Below are positions 1 to 8,115 of a stretch of 64,000 nt of DNA, piece by piece. The stretch comes from Thalassoroseus pseudoceratinae (GTDB taxonomy: Bacteria; Planctomycetota; Planctomycetia; Planctomycetales; Planctomycetaceae). The notes below the pieces were generated by a model. That model did no database searches. It was not told where the DNA came from and was given only the letters and a program-made list of their open reading frames with translations. Position 1 is the first letter of the stretch; each line of letters begins with the position of its first letter. The DNA lies in NCBI RefSeq assembly GCF_011634775.1, contig NZ_JAALXT010000010.1:62001-126000 (forward strand). The letters run 5' to 3'. Made by a program: the position numbers and the translations under genes.

Positions 1-178
1 TAACTCAACCTTCTCCCGGAGTCCGCATTTTTGCAATCAAACCCCATCCATATTGGCAAGAGTCGAGCTGAGCCAGAGGTTTTCCTTTGGTGGCCGCCGA
101 CGCAACCGAAGGCTCCATGCCCTACTGGGGGGACCGCCGAGGTCACTCACCAATCCCAATCAACCGAAAAGTGCTCAT

Positions 179-1531
179 ATGCGATCCATTGCTTTTGTTT
201 TGACCGCCCTCTTCGCGATCGTCTTCTCTCACGCTCAGCCTGTCTATGCGGAGCAGCCGAATTTGATCTATATCATGTGCGACGACTTGGGCTACGGTGA
301 CTTGGGCTGCTTCGGACAGCAACGCATCAAGACGCCGCATCTGGACAAACTCGCCGACGAGGGAATGCGGCTCACCAATTACTACGCGGGCAACACGGTC
401 TGTCGACCGTCGCGTCTTGTGCTTTGGACGGGGTTGCATGCCGGGCACACGGCCATCAACTCGAACGCTGCCTACGTGCTAGCGCCCGAGGATGTCACCG
501 TTGCCGAGCGACTCAAGGCCGTGGGCTACGCGACCGGTGGCGTTGGCAAGTGGGCATTAGGAAAGGTCGGGACGAGCGGACATCCGAATCAACAGGGCTT
601 TGATTTCTGGATGGGTTACCTTGATCAGGGTGAGGCCCACAACTACTACCCGACCCATCTCTGGCGCAACATGGAGAAAGTGCCGCTCGACGGCAACGTG
701 CTCATCGACGACCCGAAGGCCCGTGGTCGTGTTGCCCGCCTGGACGCCCGCCAGACCTACTCACACGACGTCATGACGAATGAAGCGTTTGGCTTCGTCC
801 GCGCCAACGCGCGGAACCCCTTTTTACTTCACATTCACTGGACGATCCCCCATGCCAACAACGAGGGGGGACGTGTCCAGAACAAGAACGGGATGGAAGT
901 TCCCGACTACGGCATTTACAAGGACGAGAAGTGGCCCAACGTCGAAAAGGGGCAGGCCGCGATGATCACTCGCATGGACGGCGATGTGGGCCGGCTTGTC
1001 GCACTACTCAAGGAGTTGGGCATCGAAAACAAGACGCTTATCGTGTTCACGTCCGACAATGGCCCCCACTCCGAGGGTGGGCACAAGCACGAGTATTTCG
1101 ACGCCAACGGTCCGCTACGCGGCTATAAACGTGATCTCTACGAAGGTGGAATCCGCGTCCCGACCATCGCCTGGTGGCCGGGGGTCATTCGGGCCGGTTC
1201 GACTTGTGCGGAACCGCTCGCCTTCTACGATTGGGTCCCCACCGCTTGCGAACTTGCGGGTGCCCCGCTTCCTCACAAAACCGATGGCGTCTCTTTCGTG
1301 CCAGCCCTCACCGGTCAGGGCGAGCAAGAAAGCCACGACTACCTCTATTGGAAGTATGGCAAGAAGGAGGCCGTCCGCAAGGGGCAATGGAAGGGCGTCC
1401 GCCTCGCCCCCAACAAGCCGTTGGAACTCTATGATCTCGATAGCGACCTCGGCGAAGCGAACAATATCGCGTCCAAGCACCCAGACGTGGTGAATCAGTT
1501 GGAGGCCGCGATCGCCGAGGCGAGCAGGTAA
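179..1531 (+). CDS. Secreted arylsulfatase (formylglycine-dependent sulfatase)
   Basis: Type I sulfatase, 450 aa, expected to hydrolyse sulfate esters outside the cytoplasm, probably on sulfated polysaccharide. An N-terminal signal peptide (about residues 1-24) is followed by the metal-binding CDDLGYGD segment near residue 34 and by the catalytic C-x-P-x-R motif as CRPSR at residue 75, where the Cys would become formylglycine. The SDNGPHSEGG segment and the YEGGIRVP motif typical of the family are present. I chose the ATG at 179 because it opens the signal peptide directly; an in-frame ATG at 53 would add 42 residues unlike a leader. The substrate cannot be named. It stands alone, with no co-directional partner nearby. 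The family call is firm. Confidence 0.93.
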   Translation: MRSIAFVLTALFAIVFSHAQPVYAEQPNLIYIMCDDLGYGDLGCFGQQRIKTPHLDKLADEGMRLTNYYAGNTVCRPSRLVLWTGLHAGHTAINSNAAYVLAPEDVTVAERLKAVGYATGGVGKWALGKVGTSGHPNQQGFDFWMGYLDQGEAHNYYPTHLWRNMEKVPLDGNVLIDDPKARGRVARLDARQTYSHDVMTNEAFGFVRANARNPFLLHIHWTIPHANNEGGRVQNKNGMEVPDYGIYKDEKWPNVEKGQAAMITRMDGDVGRLVALLKELGIENKTLIVFTSDNGPHSEGGHKHEYFDANGPLRGYKRDLYEGGIRVPTIAWWPGVIRAGSTCAEPLAFYDWVPTACELAGAPLPHKTDGVSFVPALTGQGEQESHDYLYWKYGKKEAVRKGQWKGVRLAPNKPLELYDLDSDLGEANNIASKHPDVVNQLEAAIAEASR

Positions 1532-2170
1532 CGCCGGTCAGCGGCATGTTGATTTGTATGTAACGTCGTAGGAGCATTCGCCGTTTGAACGCCCCAATGG
1601 ACTGAATCTTCGTGGATCCGTACAGGATGACGAACAGCGGGACCGCAATTCTCGGGTCACCGCGCACCGCGACCACGAAGCGGCCTCGTCGTTATTCCTG
1701 CTCGAACGCAAACGCCAAGCTAGCCTATCTGGAGTAGACCACAACACGGCTAAGCATCACTTTAATTATTCAATAGTGAAGCACTCGCGCGATACATGTC
1801 CACGTGGTTCGGTGAGTGTGGTGGACTGAGACTCGAGGGCGGTTACACGAATGCAAAGGGCGCGGATAGTAGCCTCCAAGATCGAATCAGTTGCTATTGG
1901 AGAAATGCCACGAGAGTTTCGTGGTATCCGCAACCAACGTCAAAGTGAAGATCGGTAGATAAGAACCGAACGGACCGACTCAGGTCGCGGTCAGGCACTG
2001 ATGAAGAAGTTGTACAGACGAAACGTATCGAAAATCGAATCAGCCTGAGCGAAATGAGGACGCAGCGCGAAATGGACTTCATCGCAACGCTTAGTGGCTC
2101 ACTGCAGAAATGACAAAAGCGGCTCACCGAGGAGCCGCTCTAAGTCTTTATCTAGAAGAGGTTTACAGTC
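1532..2170. other. Intergenic stretch without a recognisable gene
   Basis: About 640 bases between the sulfatase and the tRNA-Pro remnant. I see no ORF with a recognisable motif. The only clear structure is the minus-strand hairpin at its right end, listed separately. Confidence 0.5.
2115..2139 (-). terminator. Rho-independent terminator (minus strand)
   Basis: A perfect 8-bp inverted repeat (2118-2125 with 2132-2139) with a 6-nt loop. On the minus strand it is followed by a T run, read as AAAA at 2115-2118 on the plus strand. It lies 32 bp beyond the 3' end of the tRNA-Pro remnant, so it is probably that gene's original terminator. Confidence 0.7.
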
Positions 2171-2217
2171 GCGAGGCGACTGAATTTGAACCAGCAACCT
2201 CTACGTCCCGAACGCAG
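2171..2217 (-). tRNA. tRNA-Pro(CGG) 3' half, 5' half missing
   Basis: The minus strand carries an intact anticodon arm (2201-2217; stem CTGCG/CGTAG, loop TTCGGGA, anticodon CGG), a T arm (2179-2195, loop TTCAAAT) and a 3' acceptor strand. No D arm or 5' acceptor strand follows beyond 2217. A 3' tRNA fragment with its terminator but without the 5' half is the usual scar of integrase-mediated insertion at a tRNA gene. Not expected to be functional. Confidence 0.65.
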
Positions 2218-2539
2218 CAGTGAAATCGAAAGTTTTTTCATATCAATGACTTACGAAAAGGCGTGATACATATTCTGCTCCCAGGTCGATAACAATCGTA
2301 TCACCGATTGTGTCACCGGACCATGCCCTGACGATCAGCAAGAAGGTGACGACGCCTGAGACGTTCACGATTGATGAAATCAAATCATTGCCGCCAAAGC
2401 ACGCCGTTGTCCGCATGGCCGTGATCAAGAGTTCAATCGGTCGCCGTGAGATGTTGGCCTATGGCGGTCTACAAGACGGCCCCTTGCCGATGGGGATATA
2501 ATCACCGTAGAAGATTATCCCCAACTCCACGAGGCTGTG
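2218..2539 (+). other. Gap with one weak plus-strand ORF
   Basis: Between the tRNA-Pro remnant and the beta-propeller gene there is a 63-codon plus-strand frame at 2310-2501. Its product (about residues 11-60) looks protein-like, with DEIKSLPP and REMLAYGG segments. It has no family I recognise and no good ribosome-binding site, so it may be a gene fragment. No other structure was seen. Confidence 0.3.
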
Positions 2540-3793
2540 ATGCGTTCCATTGGACACTTTCTACTTTTCGTCGTCTTGATTTGCTCCTGTGTTTCCCAAG
2601 TTCGGGGGCAGGATGGCATGTGGAATCAATGGCGTGGCCCCAACCGAGATGGCATCGTACCGGGTGACAACTGGCCGGACTCGCTCTCGGAAGACGTTCT
2701 CACTCGAAGCTGGCGGATCGAGCTTCCTCCGAGTTACTCCGGCCCGGTCGTCTCGGATGCTACGGTGTTCGTAACCGGGACGGCGGACGCCAAAACCGAA
2801 GTCGTCTATGCCCTCGACCGCGGAACGGGGAACACACTGTGGCAGGTGGAGTGGGACGGTGCGATGTCGGTGCCGTTTTTTGCCGCTTCAAACGGGAGTT
2901 GGATTCGCGCCACTCCCGCTTTTGATGGCGAGAACCTGTTCGTCGCCGGAATGCGCGACGTGTTGGTTTCGCTCGATGCCAAGACCGGCAAAGAGCAATG
3001 GCGTGTCGATTTCGTGAAGCAACTCGGTACACGCCTGCCGGCATTCGGTTTTGCAAGTTCTCCATTGGTCGACGGCGATTCCCTATACGTCCAAGCCGGG
3101 GCCTCATTCATCAAACTCGATAAAGAAACCGGCGAGATTCTCTGGCGATCTCTGGAAGATGATGGCGGCATGGGCGGCAGTGCTTTTTCCTCGCCGATCG
3201 TGACCGAACTAGCAGGGCAGCGACAGTTGGTTGTGCAGACACGGCAGAAACTCGCCGGTGTTGACCCGGAGAGTGGCAGCGTCCTCTGGGAACATGTAGT
3301 TCCCAGTTTCCGAGGGATGAACATCCTCACGCCGACGCAGTTTAAGGACGGCATCTTTACGAGTTCGTATCAGAACAAGTCTTGGCTCTACACCGCCGAC
3401 AAGCCTAATGGGAAGTTCGAGATTACGGAGACGTGGAGCAACAATGCCAAAGGCTATATGTCGACGCCCGTCATCATTGGAAGCCATGCTTATCTACACT
3501 TGCAGAATCAGCGATTCACTTGCATCGACCTCGAAACCGGTGAGCGAACCTGGACGTCGAAACCATTCGGCAAATATTGCAGCCTAGTCGCTCAAAAGGA
3601 TCGAATCCTGGCGTTGGATCAACGTGGGGCTTTGCTCTTGCTCAAGGCCACCCCGGAAAAGTTTGAGTTACTCGACGAGCGAACCGTCAGTGAAGACGAT
3701 ACGTGGGCTCATATCGCTGTGAGCGGCAATGACGTGTTTATCCGCGAGCTCAATGCCCTGACGGCGTGGAGTTGGAAGCGGAAGGGCAATTAG
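2540..3793 (+). CDS. Secreted PQQ-like beta-propeller repeat protein
   Basis: A 417-aa protein with an N-terminal signal peptide (about residues 1-24) followed by WRGPNRDG, the entry motif of planctomycete outer-membrane-biogenesis/PQQ-like proteins. At least five propeller strands of the type A-L-D-x-x-T-G-x-x-x-W are visible: ALDRGTGNTLW, SLDAKTGKEQW, KLDKETGEILW, GVDPESGSVLW and CIDLETGERTW. The protein probably folds as a periplasmic beta-propeller. True PQQ binding and dehydrogenase activity are not implied by the repeats, and catalytic residues of quinoprotein dehydrogenases were not recognised. A GTG lies just before the chosen ATG. Confidence 0.88.
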   Translation: MRSIGHFLLFVVLICSCVSQVRGQDGMWNQWRGPNRDGIVPGDNWPDSLSEDVLTRSWRIELPPSYSGPVVSDATVFVTGTADAKTEVVYALDRGTGNTLWQVEWDGAMSVPFFAASNGSWIRATPAFDGENLFVAGMRDVLVSLDAKTGKEQWRVDFVKQLGTRLPAFGFASSPLVDGDSLYVQAGASFIKLDKETGEILWRSLEDDGGMGGSAFSSPIVTELAGQRQLVVQTRQKLAGVDPESGSVLWEHVVPSFRGMNILTPTQFKDGIFTSSYQNKSWLYTADKPNGKFEITETWSNNAKGYMSTPVIIGSHAYLHLQNQRFTCIDLETGERTWTSKPFGKYCSLVAQKDRILALDQRGALLLLKATPEKFELLDERTVSEDDTWAHIAVSGNDVFIRELNALTAWSWKRKGN

Positions 3794-4115
3794 ATTTGAG
3801 TCGGGCATTGGCTTGACCTGTAAAATGTCGACTTTGTGCCAACGCGTTCTAAGCACAGTGACAAATCATCGCGTCAACCGGCATTCAATCGCCAGATCGT
3901 GAAGTTCAGTACGCTGACAAAGCTGACACAAACCAAGTCCGGCACCATCAACCAGCCAGCGATTTTCCAGCGTCAGAAAAAGGCCGTTGTGCTTTATTCT
4001 GAATGCCGTTGTTCCAACGGGTCTGGATGGCGTTCAGTGGGTCCAGTCAAAGCATTCGTTGCTACTTGTATCGCCGGTCGAACGACGATCACTTCGACGA
4101 TCATTAAGAACAAAA
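3794..4115. other. Intergenic stretch, no gene seen
   Basis: About 320 bases between converging genes. Apart from the EF-Tu terminator at its right edge I see no motif, repeat or credible ORF. Confidence 0.5.
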
Positions 4116-4144
4116 CCCCGGACCTGGCATTTCCAAGTCCGGGG
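4112..4144 (-). terminator. Rho-independent terminator of the EF-Tu gene
   Basis: An 8-bp GC-only-type stem (4116-4123 with 4137-4144) is followed on the minus strand by a T run (AAAA at 4112-4115 on plus). It sits 15 bp after the EF-Tu stop codon. Confidence 0.85.
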
Positions 4145-4158
4145 CGAGCGATGATGTT

Positions 4159-5334
4159 TTACATCACGTCGGTGACGATGCCGGAACCGACGGTGCGGCC
4201 GCCTTCACGAATGGCGAACCGCGTTCCCGTGGCCACCGCGATCGGTTTGTCCAAACCGACTTGGATGGGCACGGTGTCGCCGGGCAGACACATTTCCGCC
4301 CCGCTGAGCAGTTGCACTTGCCCGGTCACGTCGGTCGTGCGGAAGTAAAACTGCGGCTGATAACCGTTGAAGAACGGCGTGTGACGGCCGCCTTCTTCCT
4401 TCGTCAACGCGTACACCTCCGCCTGAAACTGTTGACGTGGTTCGATGCTGCCGGGAGCGGCGATGACTTGGCCGCGATAGACCTGATCATGCCGCACACC
4501 TCGCAACAACAGCCCCACATTCTGTCCAGCCACACCGACATCGAGCACGCGGCGGAACATCTCCACGCTCGTGCAGACGGTGCGGATCGGTTCGGTCAGG
4601 CCGAGGATTTCGACCTTCTCTCCCGCCCGAATCTGACCTTGCTCGATCTTGCCAGTGACGACCGTGCCGCGACCGACGACCTGATGCACACCTTCAATCG
4701 CCATTAGAAACGGCTTATCCACATCCCGCTGGGGATCAGGGATCGCCGTGTCCAACGCTTCGAGAAGTTCGCGAATGCAACCGGCAAATGCCGGTGCATC
4801 AGGATGCTTCAACGCTCCTTTCGCATTGCCACGGATGAACGGCACCGCATCACCGTCGTAACCGTAGCGGCTGAGCAGTTCGCGGGTTTCCATCTCCACC
4901 AGTTCGATGATTTCGGGATCGTCGACCAGATCGCACTTGTTGACGAACACCACCAAATGCGGCACACCGACCTGCTGTGCGAGCAGGATGTGTTCCCGCG
5001 TTTGCGGCATCGGTCCGTCGACGGCCGAGGTGAGCAGAATCGCCCCATCCATCTGGGCGGCTCCGGTAATCATGTTCTTGATGTAGTCGGCGTGACCCGG
5101 ACAATCGATGTGGGCGTAATGCCGGCGTTCGGTTTCGTACTCGACGTGGCTGGTAATGATCGTCACCGTTTTCGTCTCGTCGCGAACCGTGCCGCCCTTG
5201 GCGATGTCGCCGTAGGCTTTGGCTTCAGCGAGACCTTGCTGAGCTTGCACCGCGAGCAGGGCCGCCGTCAGCGTGGTCTTGCCGTGATCGATGTGACCGA
5301 TCGTGCCGACATTCACATGGGTTTTCGTCACCAT
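4159..5334 (-). CDS. tuf: Divergent elongation factor Tu paralogue
   Basis: A translational GTPase of 391 aa, close to normal EF-Tu length. It would deliver aminoacyl-tRNA to the ribosome. G1 is GHIDHGKT, G3 [12 protein letters not shown] and G4 NKCDLVDD; domains II and III follow with [21 protein letters not shown] and GRTVGSGIV. The switch I/G2 region is abnormal: canonical EARGITI-type residues are replaced by DETKTVTI, with about five residues fewer between the AYG and TI positions than in E. coli. The Thr needed for Mg2+ is kept. I chose the ATG at 5334 because it begins the conserved N-terminus and has an AAAGGAGA ribosome-binding site; the longer frame upstream is not conserved-looking. 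It has its own terminator and lies directly downstream of the tRNA array. It is likely a second copy, as no rpsL/rpsG/fusA neighbours are present. Confidence 0.93.
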   Translation of the reverse strand: MVTKTHVNVGTIGHIDHGKTTLTAALLAVQAQQGLAEAKAYGDIAKGGTVRDETKTVTIITSHVEYETERRHYAHIDCPGHADYIKNMITGAAQMDGAILLTSAVDGPMPQTREHILLAQQVGVPHLVVFVNKCDLVDDPEIIELVEMETRELLSRYGYDGDAVPFIRGNAKGALKHPDAPAFAGCIRELLEALDTAIPDPQRDVDKPFLMAIEGVHQVVGRGTVVTGKIEQGQIRAGEKVEILGLTEPIRTVCTSVEMFRRVLDVGVAGQNVGLLLRGVRHDQVYRGQVIAAPGSIEPRQQFQAEVYALTKEEGGRHTPFFNGYQPQFYFRTTDVTGQVQLLSGAEMCLPGDTVPIQVGLDKPIAVATGTRFAIREGGRTVGSGIVTDVM

Positions 5335-5466
5335 TGCTCCGCATCTCCTTTCGAGAGAGTGTGCGGCGGAATCTGCCCAACCGAAAAGGTGAGCAGCCTC
5401 ACCGGCCTTTTCGCGCCCCGTGCGACACCAGGACAGTCCCCACCGCAAAAACATCGCATCACAAAT

Positions 5467-5502
5467 AGAAAAAGCCCGCCGAACCATTAGGCTCGGCGGG
5501 CT
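5467..5502 (-). terminator. Terminator between the tRNA array and the EF-Tu gene
   Basis: A perfect 10-bp inverted repeat (5473-5482 with 5493-5502, loop 10 nt) with a T run on the minus strand (AAAAA to the left on plus). It would end minus-strand transcripts coming from the tRNA array before EF-Tu, so EF-Tu probably has its own promoter between here and 5340. Confidence 0.88.
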
Positions 5503-6000
5503 GGGTGAATGTTGATTCGCAACCGCTCTCAACTCACACCGACCCCGCCTCGCGCTGACGATTCCGAAGAAGCAGCCGAGTTGGACAACGACGATGACGA
5601 TGAGTTGAACGAGCTATTGAACATCGCAGGGTTTCCAGCAACAGATCTTGAATCTCCCGACAGACACCGGGGGAGTGCTCCAGGTTCGTGTAAAAACCAA
5701 ATCCAACGTGTGATGCAATACCGAGGTTTTTTCAACGGATTATGATGGACTCCCATCCGGCAGTCGAGCCGACAACGCTTGAACCGAAGCAACAACGACG
5801 TCGCTCGCGGTTCCCCTTTTCCGACTCAGTCAATCCACGATCCGACGAAGTTTGGCACAGAGCCGCCTTACCGTTCGGTACTGGGAAACTCCCGTTCCCC
5901 CGGCGTTTGGTGGAGGATGTACTCCGCACCGGCAGTCGGATCGTGTCTAGGCACTCGACGAAGTGTGGCCAGAGAACCCGTCCGTCAATATTTGACGTAG
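5503..6000. other. Gap at the downstream end of the tRNA array
   Basis: About 500 bases with no recognised gene. A plus-strand frame at 5509-5745 encodes an acidic stretch ([12 protein letters not shown]) but shows no family or ribosome-binding site. One copy of the array-associated repeat lies at 5745-5768. Confidence 0.4.
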
Positions 6001-6260
6001 CGGACTGGGCGGGACTTGAACCCGCAAGACCTTGCGGTCGTTTGCCATGGACTCCAAACCGGCAGTCGAGTGTGTGTTGGACGGCAACGAAGATTGGTCA
6101 GAGATTGCTCCCAACGAGCAGGCCCGCGTTACCCTCAAGAGCGGGCAATGAGAATGGAACTCACATGGACTCCAAGCCGGCAAATGGGTTTGTATTGCGA
6201 CCTTCCAACGAAGCAATGATCCAGACGTTTTATCTTTGCAAGATGGAATCCGAATCGGCA
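5745..6260 (-). repeat. Dispersed tRNA-like repeat, four copies
   Basis: A motif of about 17-24 bp, in minus-strand sense GCCGGNTTGGAGTCCAT, occurs at 5745-5768, 6047-6070, 6165-6181 and 6243-6260; the last copy is more diverged. Copies 2 and 3 also share flanking bases (a TTCGTTG segment about 25 bp 5' of the motif). The motif resembles the D-anticodon junction of a Ser(GGA)-type tRNA 5' half. I infer decayed tRNA copies at the distal end of the array. Confidence 0.5.
6001..6073 (-). pseudogene. Degenerate class II tRNA-like sequence
   Basis: The minus strand keeps a perfect T arm (6009-6025; stem GCGGG/CCCGC, loop TTCAAGT), a class II variable arm (GACC-GCAA-GGTC) and a 3' acceptor strand with G discriminator, all typical of tRNA-Ser. 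The anticodon region cannot form a normal 5-bp stem with a 7-nt loop, and no matching 5' acceptor strand is found. Likely a tRNA pseudogene. Confidence 0.45.
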
Positions 6261-6273
6261 GTTGGTTGGTCAG

Positions 6274-6344
6274 AGACGCCGGTGGGAATCGAACCCACTT
6301 CGATCGGGTTGCAGCCGATTGCCTGGCCGTCTGGCTCCAGCGTC
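6274..6344 (-). tRNA. tRNA-Cys(GCA)
   Basis: Acceptor 6275-6281 pairs with 6338-6344 (one G-U). T stem GTGGG/CCCAC, anticodon stem ATCGG/CCGAT, loop CTGCAAC. U73 discriminator fits Cys. CCA is not encoded. Confidence 0.9.
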
Positions 6345-6377
6345 GTAACGGTGTCGCCCACTCCATGGACGACGCCG

Positions 6378-7160
6378 TCAGTTTTTCATCTGCTTCTTGA
6401 GTCGTTTCGCGTGGCGCTCGTAATCCTCAAACCGAATCTTCACAATCCGTTCGCGGTCAGCTGTTCGCACGACAAGACCTTCTGGCTTTCCACCCGCGTC
6501 TTCATCGAGTGCCACGAGTGTCGTCGTAATCTTTGACTGGAGCCAATCATGCGTCTCTCCAATCGCAGTCGGTATGAAATCGACCCCAGTCACACGAGGA
6601 GTTAACTTAAGTTGCATCGCTTCCGTAAACTCAGTCAAAGCTGCTTCTGACAGAAAATCTTGACCGCCATTCTCACGCCACGACGAGATCACTGCCAACT
6701 CACTATCGAGTCGGCTGATGGGAACTCGATTCACGTCGAAAACCCGAAAACCAAACTCACGGCGACTGGTATACTGCTTCGCGGCGGCTGTCGTCTTGCC
6801 TCCGTACGTTTCCAAGTAGATTGTCGTAATCGCATCTTGGGGACTCTGGTAGGCTGAACTGATGCGATCTGCCGCAGGTTTCAGTGTTTCGACAATACCC
6901 AACGCCGGGTTGTGAACCAGATCGCCCTTGGCGTGAAGCAACTCTTCACGACTCCCAATCAAGTAGCATTCATCTGGCATGATGATAATGCGGCTATTCG
7001 TGCCATCGACTTTCTCGGTTGCAATCAGCGGATGGCCATCGAACGAGACAGTCTCATTCAGCAAACTCCCTCGATCGCCTAGGGAATGATACGTTGGGAT
7101 CGACGGGTACTTTGTCGTGCTATTCAGCTTGCGAAGGTCGAGGTCTCTGGTCAGCCGCAT
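6378..7160 (-). CDS. RNA ligase, T4 Rnl2-like, within the tRNA array
   Basis: A 260-aa ATP-dependent RNA ligase of the covalent nucleotidyltransferase superfamily. Motif I is EKVDG with Lys50 as the predicted AMP-accepting residue; motif III is IYLETYGG near residue 117; motif IIIa is GFRVFDV near 139; motif IV is EGLVV near 227; and motif V is VKIRF near 240. The length suits a minimal Rnl2/DRB0094-type ligase domain without a large C-terminal domain. Its role would be to seal 3'-OH/5'-phosphate nicks in RNA, for example cleaved tRNA anticodon loops. The upstream in-frame extension would run through the tRNA-Arg(GCG) gene, so I start at Met 7160. It lies on the same strand as the tRNAs, between tRNA-Arg and tRNA-Cys, and is likely cotranscribed. 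The family call is firm; the tRNA-repair role is inferred from position. Confidence 0.87.
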   Translation of the reverse strand: MRLTRDLDLRKLNSTTKYPSIPTYHSLGDRGSLLNETVSFDGHPLIATEKVDGTNSRIIIMPDECYLIGSREELLHAKGDLVHNPALGIVETLKPAADRISSAYQSPQDAITTIYLETYGGKTTAAAKQYTSRREFGFRVFDVNRVPISRLDSELAVISSWRENGGQDFLSEAALTEFTEAMQLKLTPRVTGVDFIPTAIGETHDWLQSKITTTLVALDEDAGGKPEGLVVRTADRERIVKIRFEDYERHAKRLKKQMKN

Positions 7161-7195
7161 CGGTTGGTTTCCTGACTTTGCAATGACGTGAAAAG

Positions 7196-7268
7196 TGTCC
7201 CAGCCAGGAATCGAACCTGGTCTACGAGCTTCGCCGGCTCGCGTGCGAATCCAGCACACTCCCGGGAC
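7196..7268 (-). tRNA. tRNA-Arg(GCG), with G at position 33
   Basis: Acceptor 7197-7203 pairs with 7262-7268. T stem CCAGG/CCTGG, anticodon stem CGAGC/GCTCG, 7-nt loop CGGCGAA. By position the anticodon is GCG (Arg, CGC/CGU), but the invariant U33 is G. It adjoins Arg(TCG) and Arg(CCG), which supports the isotype. Confidence 0.75.
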
Positions 7269-7283
7269 GTGTTGATATCAAAA

Positions 7284-7354
7284 TACCTCGCCAGGGAGTC
7301 GAACCCCGTCTTGTGGTTCCGAAGACCACCGTGCGTCCCTCACACTCGCAAGGC
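7284..7354 (-). tRNA. tRNA-Arg(TCG)
   Basis: Acceptor 7285-7291 with 7348-7354; T loop TTCGACT; anticodon stem GTGGT/ACCAC with loop CTTCGGA (anticodon TCG). A73. Confidence 0.9.
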
Positions 7355-7364
7355 ATGTTTTGAG

Positions 7365-7436
7365 TAGCCCGTCCAGGAGTCGAACCTGGTCCAACAGCTT
7401 CGGAAGCTGTCATGCGATCCGGCACAACCACGGGCT
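7365..7436 (-). tRNA. tRNA-Arg(CCG)
   Basis: Perfect 7-bp acceptor (7366-7372 with 7430-7436), T stem CCAGG/CCTGG, anticodon stem ACAGC/GCTGT with loop TTCCGAA (anticodon CCG). Confidence 0.92.
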
Positions 7437-7459
7437 GAGTTGTTCCGAATCAAACAAAG

Positions 7460-7533
7460 AGCCGACGACTGGACTCGCACCAGTATCAACCCGTTTACAA
7501 GACGGGTGCCTTTCTATGTCGAGGCACGTTGGC
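7460..7533 (-). tRNA. tRNA-Thr(TGT)
   Basis: Acceptor 7461-7467 with 7527-7533 (one mismatch), T stem ACTGG/CCAGT, anticodon stem CCCGT/ACGGG, loop CTTGTAA. The T loop reads TGCGAGT, so the usual T55 is G. Confidence 0.85.
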
Positions 7534-7547
7534 ACTCAGGAAATCTT

Positions 7548-7778
7548 CTAGCGAGGTCCTCCTAACAAGAGTTTCTCATTCTTCTCATCCCAGATTCCGT
7601 GAAGTGTTCCGGTTTTCCAAGGTTCAAACCATAGTTCGGTGTCACCGTATTTGAAAATACTGGGAGTCTTATACTTTCGCGATGTGTTCCCCATCGCATC
7701 CGGTTCGCCGAGTGCCTCAATGACTTGGTCGCGTGTCATTCCTAACGACACCGTTGTGGTGAGATTTTTTGTTTCCAT
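7548..7778 (-). CDS. Small protein with an SmpA/BamE-like motif
   Basis: A 76-aa protein lying between tRNA-Thr and tRNA-His, on the tRNA strand. Residues 12-28 (SLGMTRDQVIEALGEPD) match the G-M-T-x-x-Q-V-x-x-x-L-G-x-P signature seen in BamE/SmpA-like folds, and the rest (YGDTELWF, GIWDE) fits a small alpha/beta domain. There is no signal peptide or lipobox, so an envelope role is doubtful. The function is unknown. Being embedded in the array suggests cargo of the same element. Confidence 0.6.
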   Translation of the reverse strand: METKNLTTTVSLGMTRDQVIEALGEPDAMGNTSRKYKTPSIFKYGDTELWFEPWKTGTLHGIWDEKNEKLLLGGPR

Positions 7779-7812
7779 ATTTCGCGAACTACGATAGAGA
7801 GTCTATAAAATG

Positions 7813-7886
7813 GGTATCCGTTGGGAGTTGAACCCAAACCTTCTGCTTCACAGGCAGATGTGCCTACCGCATACACCACGGACACC
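7813..7886 (-). tRNA. tRNA-His(GTG)
   Basis: Acceptor 7814-7820 with 7879-7885, G-1 at 7886 opposite C73, as required for His. Anticodon stem TCTGC/GCAGA, loop CTGTGAA. Confidence 0.92.
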
Positions 7887-7899
7887 ATCAAGTTCTCAA

Positions 7900-7990
7900 C
7901 GGAAGGAGCGGGATTTGAACCCGCAAGGCACCTTGAAGATGCTCAACCGGCTTCCAACCGGACCCCATCGCCTATGGGGGTGGTCCTTCC
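7900..7990 (-). tRNA. tRNA-Ser(GGA)
   Basis: Class II tRNA of 91 nt. Perfect acceptor (7901-7907 with 7984-7990), long variable arm, G73, anticodon loop TTGGAAG. Confidence 0.9.
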
Positions 7991-8025
7991 GTTTTTCTGT
8001 TTCAAACATTTCTCGTTTCATTCAG

Positions 8026-8097
8026 CAGCCCGACCAGGATTTGAACCTGGAACGCCGGGTTAGAAGCCCGGTATGATTTCCCTTTCACCATCGAGCC
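8026..8097 (-). tRNA. tRNA-Arg(TCT)
   Basis: Acceptor 8027-8033 with 8091-8097 (three wobble pairs including G-U at the end), T stem CCAGG/CCTGG, anticodon stem CCGGG/CCCGG, loop CTTCTAA. G73. Confidence 0.9.
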
Positions 8098-8115
8098 ATC
8101 CATCAAACAGAAAAG

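Noticed and set aside
53-178. N-terminal extension of the first sulfatase from the ATG at 53.
   Set aside because: The extension is basic and unlike a leader, while the Met at 179 begins a clean signal peptide.
4261-5490. Long plus-strand ORFs opposite EF-Tu.
   Set aside because: They are antisense shadows of a strongly conserved gene in GC-rich DNA and contain no known motif.
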